From the NCBI RefSeq assembly GCF_014217545.1, contig NZ_CP043178.1, positions 1,860,001 through 1,924,000 of the forward strand: DNA of 64,000 bases, in the 5' to 3' direction. A program made the position numbers and the translations under genes. The stretch's first letter is position 1; each line of letters opens with the position of its first letter. Of this stretch, positions 17,100-25,544 are shown in pieces. The notes beneath the pieces were generated by a model. The model saw only the letters and a list, made by a program, of their open reading frames with translations. It made no database searches and was not told the DNA's origin. Origin of the DNA: Pseudarthrobacter sp. NBSH8. Lineage in GTDB: Bacteria; Actinomycetota; Actinomycetes; Actinomycetales; Micrococcaceae.

Positions 17100-18464
17100 T
17101 CACGGGCTCTCCTTTTTGCCGGGGTGCAGGTTCTCTGTCTGCAAGAGGTTTATGGAGTCTGCCTGCTCCAGCAGGCTCCGCCGTTCTCCCGGCGAATAGT
17201 CAGCGGCACCGATCGCGTTGCGCATTCGGCCCAGATGCTCTCGGATAGCCATCCGGTATTTGTCCTTCCGGTCGCACCAGGTGAGTTCCCGAAGCAAGCC
17301 CAGGAGCCGGCCTGCAACGGCCGGATCTGCCGCTCCGTATTGCCTGGGCTGGTTCATCGCCATGTCGAGAAGGTCCTCGAGTTCCGGAAGCGAAACCACA
17401 ACCCTCACCCGCCCGTCGTCGTCACTGAGATGCTCAGGGCCAGGGTTTCGCTCCGCCAGCCGGCACAGGAGAACGGAAAGGTGCCCGATGACGTGCACTG
17501 CGGTGGTGGGGTCGTTGATACCTGGGGAGAGTGCACGGGCAGCGACGTCGACCAGCTGGCGGAATCCGAATCCGACGTCCTGGACGTTGGTGCGTTCAAA
17601 CCCGGTGGCCACAGCGGCGTTAACCGCCTCAGTCAGCCTTTCCCGGGCTGAGGATGTGAGCGTTGCGCCCGGTTGAACGGGCCAGGCAGTGGCGAAGGGA
17701 ACACCAGCCACCAGGGAACTGCCAGGTTCCCGGTCAATCCTTATCACTGCCCCCGCATCTTCGGCGGCCCGCTTCAGTGCGCCCTTGTCAACGGAGGTCA
17801 GGAATCCGGAACTGGTGGAGTTGATAAGGATCTTCCCCTCTGCCGGGACCGGATCCGGTGCCGGCAGGGAGCGGTCCGCCGGGAAGACACGGTCGATGGT
17901 CTCCTGGGTTTCCACGTTGACCCTGCGCATCATGGTTTCCACCCGGATCTCCCGGGTGAGATGCGCCAAAAAGAGCACCAGCCCGATAACACTGCCTATG
18001 GCGAGAACGAACGCGACAGTGACGGAAATTTCAGGTACGAACGGGCTGCTTCCGCTGCCTTCGCCGCGGACGCTTCGAAGGACGGTCAACGCGAAAGCAA
18101 AGGCAGCCAGAAAGAGGGCCAGCGTCCCGTGGACGAACCGATCCGAGGTAAAAGTCCGCAGCAGCCGCGGGGAAAACTGGCTGCTGGCCAGCTGCAACGT
18201 GACCACGGTGAGTGAAAACGTCAGGGACGTCACCGTGATCAGGGAACCCGAGATCGCCTGCAATACAGACCTGGCCGCCTCCGGCCCTCCACTGAAGAGA
18301 ACAACTGTGACACTTTCTGGCAACTTGCCGTCAACTGCAGCATCCAGGGCAGGCACCGCCGTCCCGAGACCCACAGCCAGCGCAACCGCTAACACCGGAA
18401 GAGGCCACAGCTGTGTCCGCAACGCATCCATCCAATGATCGACACGCCCAGTCATCGGGAACAT
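17100..18464 (-). CDS. DUF2254 membrane protein
   Basis: 454 residues. Four N-terminal spans include 'SLITVTSLTFSLTVVTLQLAS' and are followed by 'SSQFSPRLLRTFTSDR', the typical DUF2254 signature. A cytosolic domain contains 'ALSPGINDPTTAV', also conserved in the family. Function is unknown; ion-channel-like roles have been suggested from topology. It stands alone on this strand, about 220 bases from the copper operon. Confidence 0.9.
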   Translation of the reverse strand: MFPMTGRVDHWMDALRTQLWPLPVLAVALAVGLGTAVPALDAAVDGKLPESVTVVLFSGGPEAARSVLQAISGSLITVTSLTFSLTVVTLQLASSQFSPRLLRTFTSDRFVHGTLALFLAAFAFALTVLRSVRGEGSGSSPFVPEISVTVAFVLAIGSVIGLVLFLAHLTREIRVETMMRRVNVETQETIDRVFPADRSLPAPDPVPAEGKILINSTSSGFLTSVDKGALKRAAEDAGAVIRIDREPGSSLVAGVPFATAWPVQPGATLTSSARERLTEAVNAAVATGFERTNVQDVGFGFRQLVDVAARALSPGINDPTTAVHVIGHLSVLLCRLAERNPGPEHLSDDDGRVRVVVSLPELEDLLDMAMNQPRQYGAADPAVAGRLLGLLRELTWCDRKDKYRMAIREHLGRMRNAIGAADYSPGERRSLLEQADSINLLQTENLHPGKKESP

Positions 18465-18708
18465 GCCCCCAGCCTTACAGGTGCTTCAGTCATTGTCTTC
18501 ACTCCCATCAGAGGATCAGATACGGAGAGTCCTTTTCTTCGTTACCAGTACCCTGGGTACTGGCTCGAAGCTCGCCGAACCGTAAATATTAAGCGTACTG
18601 TCCGCTACGTCCCGGTGTCCGTATAAAGCACCCCAAAACCCTCCAACGCCACAGGAGTACCCATGCCATTAGAAGCCCGAACAGTGCTGGAGACCGGGCA
18701 GGAAGCGC

Positions 18709-19014
18709 ATGTGGCTTGACTCCCGGGCGGAGATCTTGCGGGTCATGATCATCGGCTCGGTGTAGTACGGGGCCTTGGTGGCCCTCCTGGGGGCCTCGGG
18801 CAAGAGGACCCTGGGGCAGCTGAACGCTTTCGACTTCATCGTCACCGTCGCCTTCTTTGAAGGGTCGGCGGCGCATAACCAGCTGCGCAGGAACCGCCTC
18901 AGCGAGTCCGAGGTGCTGCAGGCCACGGCACCACCGGCACGGTCCCGAAGCGTCGCTACGTGCCAAATGTATCCAAACATCGCAGCAGCGATTTCCCGCC
19001 GCGAACCTTCCTGA
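18709..19014 (+). pseudogene. DUF421 (YetF-like) membrane protein remnant
   Basis: ATG 18709 reads 'MWLDSRAEILRVMIIGSV', then an in-frame TAG, then 'YGALVALLGASGKRTL' and 'LNAFDFIVTVAF', the membrane half of DUF421. The frame jumps directly to 'NQLRRNRLSESEVLQA', which belongs to the C-terminal cytosolic domain. So it carries a nonsense codon, an internal deletion, and loss of the remaining C-terminal domain. Confidence 0.8.
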
Positions 19015-19091
19015 CTATGTGTTGCGGCCGAAACCCTCCAGTAGGCGCGTCGGGTCAGGTCACGGGTGGCGGTCTTCCCGGTAAACATCCG

Positions 19092-19181
19092 GGATGCCAG
19101 ATTGATCAGCGCATACATAACGGCAGGAACTGCTACGCCGCCGACAGACGCTTCGATGGGCACCATAGATTTACTGAACTG
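19092..19181 (-). pseudogene. short nhaA fragment
   Basis: Thirty minus-strand codons read '[20 protein letters not shown]' followed by '[10 protein letters not shown]', nearly identical to the stretch of the intact NhaA encoded around 11246-11335. No other part of nhaA is adjacent. It lies between the DUF421 remnant and the CHRD cassette leader. Confidence 0.8.
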
Positions 19182-19227
19182 CCACATCCGCGCCCATCCG
19201 GTCCGCGTGTTGCTCCGAAGTACCCGT

Positions 19228-19245
19228 GCCCCCTTCTTCGGGGGC
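19228..19245 (+). promoter_or_regulatory. leader hairpin of CHRD cassette 1
   Basis: GCCCCC-TTCTTC-GGGGGC, a 6-bp stem with a 6-base loop, 37 bases before the CHRD start. The surrounding leader (CGAAGTAC upstream, CGTGTATGAGGAGAT downstream) recurs before the second cassette, where a TCCC/GGGA stem occupies the same place. The AGGAG of the downstream block is the RBS. Confidence 0.6.
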
Positions 19246-19282
19246 ACCAACATCACACTCGCGTGTATGAGGAGATCTTCCA

Positions 19283-20053
19283 ATGAATAAGACACTTCGC
19301 TTTATGGCCGTCCCCACCCTGGCTTTGGCCGCACTGGCCCTTTCCAGTTCCCCCGCGATGGCAGCGGACCAGTCCTACCAGTCGACCCTGGGCCAGATCA
19401 ACGGCAGCACAGGTTCGGGCACCGTCACGGTTGATGTCACCGGCAATCAGGCCCACGTTGTCCTGAACGTTTCGGGCCTGGCCTCGACGTTTATGGACGC
19501 ACCGTACCCGCACGTCCAGCATATCCACGGCGGAGCCCAGGGCACCTGCCCGGCACCGTCGGCGGATAAGGACGGCGACCAGGTCATCTCCACCACCGAA
19601 GGTGCCCCGTTCTACGGCGGTATCGTGACCACTCTCTCCACCAGCGGGGACACCAGCCCGGCAGCGGGCTTGGACCTTAAGGTCGCCGGGCAGGGCGCCT
19701 CCTACACTGTTGACCGCACGTTCGAGCTGAACGCCGAGACCAAGACCGCCCTGGCTGCCGGTACGGCCGTTGTTGTGGTCCACGGCCTTGACCCCGCCAC
19801 CCTCAGCGCGGCCGGCCAGGCTGCCAAGTCAGACCTGGCACCGACCCTGCCGCTGGCCGCGACGTCCCCTGCCCTGTGCGGGACCTTGACGGCCGGGCAG
19901 ATGAAGATGCCCGCCGGCGGCGCTGACACCGGTGTCAGCCAGGAGACAGGGAACGACGCCGGAGCCCTCGCCCTGGGCGGTGGCCTGGTCCTGGTCGCTC
20001 TCGCCGGCGGAGCCTACGCAGTGCGCCGCCGCAACGCCAACGCAGCAGCCTAA
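19283..20053 (+). CDS. CHRD-domain surface protein with C-terminal membrane anchor (copy 1)
   Basis: 256 residues. A Sec signal peptide ends near 'SPAMAADQ'. The CHRD domain (about residues 28-190) contains 'AHVVLNVSG', 'PHVQHIHGGAQGTCP' and 'VVVVHGLD'; in other proteins CHRD domains are extracellular beta domains. The C-terminus has a sorting-signal layout: 'GGADTGVSQETG', a hydrophobic stretch ('LALGGGLVLVALAGGAYAV') and RRR. It is followed 24 bases later by a sortase gene, so covalent anchoring by that sortase is a plausible inference. Copy 2 is at 46378-47148. Confidence 0.88.
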   Translation: MNKTLRFMAVPTLALAALALSSSPAMAADQSYQSTLGQINGSTGSGTVTVDVTGNQAHVVLNVSGLASTFMDAPYPHVQHIHGGAQGTCPAPSADKDGDQVISTTEGAPFYGGIVTTLSTSGDTSPAAGLDLKVAGQGASYTVDRTFELNAETKTALAAGTAVVVVHGLDPATLSAAGQAAKSDLAPTLPLAATSPALCGTLTAGQMKMPAGGADTGVSQETGNDAGALALGGGLVLVALAGGAYAVRRRNANAAA

Positions 20054-20077
20054 GCCCAGGCTGAGCGGATCAATACT

Positions 20078-20773
20078 GTGAGAACCACGGACCACGGCCG
20101 CCGCGGGGGCTTCCTGGCCCCCGCGGCGGCCGGGGTTCTGCTCCTGCTGGCCCTGGCCGGCTGCGCCGCCGGAACATCGGGAACTCCCGACGCCGGCGCC
20201 ATGCCTTCGGCCTCTGCCTCGTCTTCGGTGCCGGCCAGCCCGCCGTCGGCCCCGTCCCCACCCACCGCGCCTCCAGCGGCTGCCCCGGCGGCGGCCGCCC
20301 AACAGCTTCCGGTGTTGGGTGCGTCAGCTCCGGTCACCCTGAGCATTGCCTCGATCGGGGTCCGGACCGACCTGCTCCACCTGGGCCTGCGGGAGAACGG
20401 CTCCCTGGAAGTCCCGCAGGACACCGGCAGCGGCGCACCAGCGAGCTGGTACAACGGCTCACCAACCCCCGGGGAACGCGGGCCCTCCGTGATGCTGGGC
20501 CACGTCAACGCGCTCGGCAGCAACCAGGGTGTTTTCGCGGACCTCCGCAAACTCACACCCGGTACCGAGATCAACGTCTCCCGAACCGACGGCAGCACAG
20601 CCGTGTTCACCGTTGACCGCGGAGCCCTCTACAGCAAAAACGGGTTCCCCACCCTCGAGGTCTACGGCAACACCCCAGGCGCCGAACTCCGCCTGATCAC
20701 CTGCGACGGCTACGACCCCGCCACCGGGCTCTTCGACGACAACTACGTCATCTACGCCAAACTCAAAGCCTGA
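20078..20773 (+). CDS. class F-type sortase with lipobox (copy 1)
   Basis: 231 residues from GTG 20078. A lipobox (LALAGC, Cys29) predicts membrane anchoring as a lipoprotein, unusual for a sortase, followed by a Pro/Ala/Ser-rich linker to about residue 80. The sortase fold shows 'GERGPSVMLGHVNALG' with catalytic His142 and 'LRLITCDGYD' with catalytic Cys209. No Arg follows the Cys in the remaining 22 residues, where sortases normally supply the third catalytic residue. It lies between the CHRD substrate candidate and a lipoprotein gene. Confidence 0.85.
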   Translation: MRTTDHGRRGGFLAPAAAGVLLLLALAGCAAGTSGTPDAGAMPSASASSSVPASPPSAPSPPTAPPAAAPAAAAQQLPVLGASAPVTLSIASIGVRTDLLHLGLRENGSLEVPQDTGSGAPASWYNGSPTPGERGPSVMLGHVNALGSNQGVFADLRKLTPGTEINVSRTDGSTAVFTVDRGALYSKNGFPTLEVYGNTPGAELRLITCDGYDPATGLFDDNYVIYAKLKA

Positions 20774-20820
20774 AATAGACCTCTCCTACGGAGCGGAAAA
20801 CAATCAAGGATGGACAAAAA

Positions 20821-21471
20821 ATGAAACACCGAGCCCACGCGCTGGCAGCCTTGGCCATCGCATCCGTGCTGCTCTCCGGCTGCGCTGCTGCGGCGGGATC
20901 GGTGGACGCGGTGTCCGCCCCGCCGTCGGACGTTTCAGCGCCGGCCTCACCGGGAACTACGCCGAGCGTTGGACATTCCGGCAGCGCCAACGGACACCAT
21001 GGCGGCGCAACGGCAACGTCCGGCGCAAGCCCGGCCGGACCCAGCGACGCCGCCCTGATGGTGTGCGGGGATCAGCCGATGGCCAGGCTCACCTCCATCC
21101 TTGACCTGAAGGAGGACCCGCACACCGTCAACCACTGGGCGGACAGCACCTTCACCTGCACCTACCACCTGCAGGAAGGTGGGCTGGACATTTCCGTGCA
21201 GGAAGCTACAGACCCAGCGTCCGCACGCAAATACTTCGACGCCATGCAGGCCCTCGCAAAGGACGCCACCCCCATCAAAGGCCTGGCCAACCTGGGATTC
21301 CCCGCTTATGAAACCGCAGACGGCTCGGCCGTGTTCCAGAAAGACAACTTCGTCCTGCACGTCGATGCCTCGGACCTGCCGGATACCTTGGGCCCGGAAA
21401 GCATCAGCCGAAACGCCTTGGCCTACCAGCTCTCCACCACCATCCTCGCCTGCTGGGTCGAGCACCCATGA
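20821..21471 (+). CDS. secreted lipoprotein of the CHRD-sortase cassette (copy 1)
   Basis: 216 residues with a lipobox 'LLSGC', a low-complexity Ser/Pro/Gly/His linker ('NGHHGGAT') and a globular domain starting 'MVCGDQPMARLTSILDL'. The domain has three further cysteines (VCGD, FTCTY, LACWV). It may be related to DUF3558-like lipoproteins but no family was assigned with certainty. The C-terminal 140 residues are closely matched by copy 2 at 44995-45648. Confidence 0.75.
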   Translation: MKHRAHALAALAIASVLLSGCAAAAGSVDAVSAPPSDVSAPASPGTTPSVGHSGSANGHHGGATATSGASPAGPSDAALMVCGDQPMARLTSILDLKEDPHTVNHWADSTFTCTYHLQEGGLDISVQEATDPASARKYFDAMQALAKDATPIKGLANLGFPAYETADGSAVFQKDNFVLHVDASDLPDTLGPESISRNALAYQLSTTILACWVEHP

Positions 21472-21561
21472 CATAACGCATTTCTTGTTGCTGTCGCTAT
21501 CGTTCGTCGTGGCGGAAACAGCCATGTGGCCGCGTTTCCAAGCCATGAAGGTCCCACCACC

Positions 21562-23004
21562 TCAGCCCGTGGAACGCCGTTGTCTCACGACTGTGGCAAC
21601 CACAATAAGTGCGACGGCGGCGCCCAGTCCCAGCCGGGCCACCAGCTGGCCGTATGGTTCGGCGCCCGTAAAATACATCATTGCCAGCACGGGGGCGATG
21701 GCGGTGAACTCGTAGCGCCGGCTGAGGACCACGAACGGCAGGAGCAGCAAGGCGTACCAGGGGTAGCTGGGCGAGACGAGCAGCAGCGTCCCGCCGACCA
21801 TGAAAACCTGCCCGTCCCACGGCCGGGCGGCGTTGGTGGTCCGCCAGACATACACGGCCAAACCCAGCAGCAGCACCAGGGCCGCCGGCATCGCCCAGCT
21901 GGCCGGGAGCACCAGCTTCAACAGTGTGAAGCGCGGGCTGTCCTGCCCGTCGTACCCCTCCGATTTGAGGTAGGTGGGCAGATAGCCCAGTACCGTCCAG
22001 CCGCTGGCGAGGACATACGGAACGTACGCCGCGGCGAAAGTGGCAGCTGCCGCAGCGACGAAGCGGACCGGCTGGCGGTAGAGCAGTGCCGGGGCGCTGA
22101 TGGCGGGAATAAGCTTGGTGGCCACCGCCGCCCCGAAGGCCATCCCGGAACCCAGCGTGCGCTGGCCCACCAGCAGCAGCGCAGCGGCCAGCGCCAACGC
22201 CGCGCAGAGGGTGTCCACGTGGGCGCCGTTGATGGCTTCGAAGGCCACCAGCGGGGACCACGCCCACCACACTGCCTGGTGTGCCGGACGGCCTGTGCGG
22301 CGCAGGAACGTCAGCAACAGCACCGTCACGGCCAGGCTCAGCAGCAGCCCGACCAGCTGAAAGGCAATGAACCCAACGTCTGCGCCGGGAATGAGCCGGA
22401 CGGCGAGGAAATACAGCTCCGCCACTGCCGGATAGACAGTGGGAACGGAGGGCCGGTTGATGGCCGTGCACAGGGTGCCGCCGCCGGGAATGCTGGTGGT
22501 GGTCTCCGTACCGGACGAAAAGGGGTTGGTGTGGCAGGTTCCGTCCGGTCCGGCGTCCTGGAACAGCCATTCCGGTCGCAGCTGCCGAAGCGCCTCATCG
22601 GCCGGCACATATCGGTAGGGGCTAATTCCCTCCTTCTGGACGATGCCGTCCCAGGCGTAACGGGCGGAGTCATTGCTCGTGGCAGGCGCTGCAGAAATTG
22701 CCGCGGTGCCCAGCAGTAAGGAGCCCAGCAGCACGACGGCGGCCGCATGCCGGGCGGGCATCCGGCGCGCCATCAGGGCGGCCGGGAGAAAGAATACCCA
22801 TGCCGCCAGCGCGCCAAGGGGGGACACCCACTCCGCTGACGGATCGGTGGTGACGGTCCACCAGACGGAGCCGGCCAACAATGCCACCAGAGCCAACGCC
22901 GCCATGGTGGCGCCAGCGTGCCGCGGCCCGCTTCCCGCCGAGCTGTTCCCCGCTGGCCCGGGCGCCTGGCCGGCCCGCGCGCGGCGGGGGGTTAATTCAT
23001 TCAC
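21562..23004 (-). CDS. GT87-like polytopic glycosyltransferase
   Basis: 480 residues from GTG 23004 (AGGA 7 bases upstream). More than ten hydrophobic spans, with the first-loop motif 'SARYAWDGIVQKEGISPYRY', the D-R/K-Y-x-WDG-x-x-x-x-G-x-x-PY pattern of polyprenyl-phosphate-sugar-dependent (GT-C) enzymes. Such enzymes transfer mannose or a similar sugar from a lipid carrier on the outer face of the membrane. The convergent neighbour is the cassette 1 lipoprotein. Confidence 0.75.
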   Translation of the reverse strand: MNELTPRRARAGQAPGPAGNSSAGSGPRHAGATMAALALVALLAGSVWWTVTTDPSAEWVSPLGALAAWVFFLPAALMARRMPARHAAAVVLLGSLLLGTAAISAAPATSNDSARYAWDGIVQKEGISPYRYVPADEALRQLRPEWLFQDAGPDGTCHTNPFSSGTETTTSIPGGGTLCTAINRPSVPTVYPAVAELYFLAVRLIPGADVGFIAFQLVGLLLSLAVTVLLLTFLRRTGRPAHQAVWWAWSPLVAFEAINGAHVDTLCAALALAAALLLVGQRTLGSGMAFGAAVATKLIPAISAPALLYRQPVRFVAAAAATFAAAYVPYVLASGWTVLGYLPTYLKSEGYDGQDSPRFTLLKLVLPASWAMPAALVLLLGLAVYVWRTTNAARPWDGQVFMVGGTLLLVSPSYPWYALLLLPFVVLSRRYEFTAIAPVLAMMYFTGAEPYGQLVARLGLGAAVALIVVATVVRQRRSTG

Positions 23005-23110
23005 CCCTTGATCCTGCACCGCGTGCAGGCCCGCTGGCCATGGAACCAAAGGAGCGTTCGAGTTTTGTAAGGTCTGGCCCGGGACTGGGTACGGGCCTCA
23101 GTGGTCTGAT

Positions 23111-24334
23111 GTGAGTATGGACAGATTGACCACCCTCCTCCAGCAGCGGATGGATGCGGTGAACGGACGGTTTTCCTCCCGCTTGCGGAGCAAACGCCTG
23201 ACGGTGGTGCTGGGCCGCTGGCTCGGCATGGCGTTCACGGTCTGCTTCTTGACCGGACTCTTCAGCCACCTCCTGCAGGATCCGCCCGGCTGGATGTTAT
23301 TCCCGACCCGTCCAGTGTGGGTGTACGCTGCCACGCAGGGCATTCACGTCACCACCGGGATTGCTTCCATCCCGCTGCTGGCAGCCAAGCTTTGGTCCGC
23401 ATTTCCAGAACTCTTGCGTTGGCCGCCGCTGAAATCCGTGGTGCACGCCCTCGAGCGGGCCTCGATTGCGCTCTTCGTGTCCGCCTCCCTGGTGGAAGTC
23501 ACCATCGGATTGCTCAACACCTTCCAGTGGTATCCCTGGCCGTTTTCCTTCAAGGACGTCCACTACTGGCTGGGCTGGGTGATCATTGGGTCGCTGGCCT
23601 TGCACATCGCAGTCAAGCTGCCGCTCATCCGGGCGCACTGGAGCCGCCGGTCGGAGGCTTCCGCCATCGCGGGTGAGGCTGCTGAAGCAGCGCCGGAGCG
23701 CGAAACGGTTCCGGCTGCCATGGCGCCTGCCACCAGGCCCGGGTGGAGCCGCAGGGGGTTCCTGGCGGCAATGACCGCCGGCACCGGCGTCGTCGTTCTG
23801 ACGACGGCGGGCCAGTCGTTCGCGTGGCTGGCGGGCCTGAACCTCTTCGCACCGCGCCGGATGGACGCGGGGCCGCAGGGGGTACCGATCAACCGGACAG
23901 CGGCCCAGGCCGGTGTCGAGGGCGCTGCGCTGGCCCCCGACTGGGTGCTGACCGTGGCCTCGGGATCGGTGCACAAGACGTTGACGCTGTCCCAGCTGAC
24001 CGCCCTGCCCCAGCACAGCTACGGACTTCCCATCGCCTGCGTGGAGGGGTGGAGCCAGGGCGCCCAATGGCGCGGTGTCCGGATCCGGGACCTGATGGCC
24101 CTGGTGGGCGCGCCAGCGGATGCCGGTCTGCAGATTTCCAGTCTGGAGCAGGGCGGCGTCTACGGGCGCTCCTTCATGCCCGCCGCGTACAGCCAGGACG
24201 AGAAGACATTGCTAGCGCTCGAACTCAACGGCGCGCCGCTGGACCTTGACCACGGTTATCCGGCACGGATCATCGCTCCCGGCCGGCCGGGGGTACTGCA
24301 GACCAAATGGGTCCACAGGGTGGAGGTGATCTGA
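23111..24334 (+). CDS. cytochrome b561-like/sulfite-oxidase-like molybdopterin fusion protein
   Basis: Start GTG 23111 or ATG 23117, about 405-407 residues. The N-terminal half has four spans with histidines ('GIHVTTGIASIP', 'DVHYWLGWVIIGSLALHI') like a diheme b-type membrane domain. It is followed by a twin-arginine-like 'SRRGFLAAM' span and a sulfite oxidase-type molybdopterin domain with the candidate Mo-ligand Cys in 'IACVEGWSQGAQW'. It should be an extracytoplasmic oxidoreductase passing electrons to the membrane. The next gene overlaps its stop. Confidence 0.82.
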   Translation: MSMDRLTTLLQQRMDAVNGRFSSRLRSKRLTVVLGRWLGMAFTVCFLTGLFSHLLQDPPGWMLFPTRPVWVYAATQGIHVTTGIASIPLLAAKLWSAFPELLRWPPLKSVVHALERASIALFVSASLVEVTIGLLNTFQWYPWPFSFKDVHYWLGWVIIGSLALHIAVKLPLIRAHWSRRSEASAIAGEAAEAAPERETVPAAMAPATRPGWSRRGFLAAMTAGTGVVVLTTAGQSFAWLAGLNLFAPRRMDAGPQGVPINRTAAQAGVEGAALAPDWVLTVASGSVHKTLTLSQLTALPQHSYGLPIACVEGWSQGAQWRGVRIRDLMALVGAPADAGLQISSLEQGGVYGRSFMPAAYSQDEKTLLALELNGAPLDLDHGYPARIIAPGRPGVLQTKWVHRVEVI

Positions 24335-24846
24335 TGCGGCTGCCATTGATGGGTCCCCCGGTTACCGTGGAGCGCGGACCGTTTTGGTGGATGCGGGCAG
24401 CTCTGGGGGCCCTGGGCACGGCGGCCCTCGGCTATGCCGTCTTCGGATTCCTGGCCAATGTGCCGCTGGCCCAGTTGATCGGCGTGGCAGCCTGGCTTGC
24501 GGCAGCACTGGTGGTGCACGACGGCGTGCTGGTCCCCTTGACAACGCTGGCCGGCGGCGGACTGTCGCGGCTTACGTACGGGCTGCGCCCCGTCCAGCAG
24601 GGGATAGTGCGCGGCGCCCTGCTGGTAGGGGCGGTGGTGACCTTGCTGGCAGCCCCGCTGATTCGCGCCCAGCAGGTGCTCCAGCCAAGCGGCCCGGGAA
24701 GCGGGGCCAACCATACAGTCCTGCAGGGGGACTATGTGCAGGCCTTGGGCATCCTCTGGCTGGTTCTGGTGGTGGCCGCTGCGGGGTTCGTGGCCGCCGT
24801 CGGACTTTACACCCGACGTTCCAGCGTCAAAAAGACCCGGCCCTGA
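24334..24846 (+). CDS. polytopic membrane protein paired with the molybdopterin fusion
   Basis: 170 residues, about four spans, no recognised family. The ATG overlaps the upstream stop (TGATG), indicating translational coupling to the molybdopterin fusion protein, so a membrane partner is likely. Its 3' end overlaps the convergent methyltransferase gene by 40 bases. Confidence 0.7.
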   Translation: MRLPLMGPPVTVERGPFWWMRAALGALGTAALGYAVFGFLANVPLAQLIGVAAWLAAALVVHDGVLVPLTTLAGGGLSRLTYGLRPVQQGIVRGALLVGAVVTLLAAPLIRAQQVLQPSGPGSGANHTVLQGDYVQALGILWLVLVVAAAGFVAAVGLYTRRSSVKKTRP

Positions 24847-25544
24847 ACAGTCCGGGTGGCGACGGAGACCAGCCCCGCCCGGGCCGCATGGGCGGCCAGC
24901 GCTTTCGCACCGGCGCGGGCCCAGGGAAAGGCAGCGCTGGCCCGTCCGGCCGAATCCTCCAACACGGCCAGATACGCCACATCAAGGGAATCGGAGATTT
25001 CGGCCTCTGCCAACGCCTGCCCGCACGGCGCCAGCAGTGCGGCAACACGCTCCAGCAGCACCCGTATGTTCCCGCCGATGCCGATGTTCCCATCCAGCAG
25101 CAGCGCCGACGCCCAACCGCCCTCGTGCGGCACCGGGTCGAAGATGGAGCTATGAATCGCGACTGCGCCACGGCTGGTGGCCGCCCGCACCGCGGGAGCG
25201 CTCGCGTCAACGCCCATTGCCACCAAGCCCAGTTCACCGGCAGCGGCAAGCATCCGGCCAGGGCCGCAGCCCACATCAAGAACCGGTCCGCGAAGGGTCC
25301 GCAGCAGCTCGCGTTCGCAGGCGGTGGCCGGTGCGGACCAGCCTTGCATGCTGAAGTGGACCGGCCCGATGGGTTCCGGGCGGGCGGATTCCGGGCGGAG
25401 GGTCAGGTGCCCCAGGCCGAGGGACAGGCTGCCTGCGTACGGCTCGTGTCCTCCTTGGCCAAATAAGGCGACCGGGATGCTGCCGCCAGCAGATCCGCCG
25501 CCTGCCCAGGGGCCGGTATTGGTGGAGGCTGTCTGGGTGCTCAT
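24807..25544 (-). CDS. class I SAM-dependent methyltransferase
   Basis: 245 residues. 'GPVLDVGCGPGRMLAAA' is motif I and 'AMGVDAS' the acidic ribose loop. It is the last gene of a minus-strand, overlapping trio with a DUF2064 glycosyltransferase and a GT2 enzyme (4-base overlaps), so it probably methylates a glycoconjugate or a related intermediate. The substrate is unknown. Confidence 0.85.
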   Translation of the reverse strand: MSTQTASTNTGPWAGGGSAGGSIPVALFGQGGHEPYAGSLSLGLGHLTLRPESARPEPIGPVHFSMQGWSAPATACERELLRTLRGPVLDVGCGPGRMLAAAGELGLVAMGVDASAPAVRAATSRGAVAIHSSIFDPVPHEGGWASALLLDGNIGIGGNIRVLLERVAALLAPCGQALAEAEISDSLDVAYLAVLEDSAGRASAAFPWARAGAKALAAHAARAGLVSVATRTVQGRVFLTLERRV

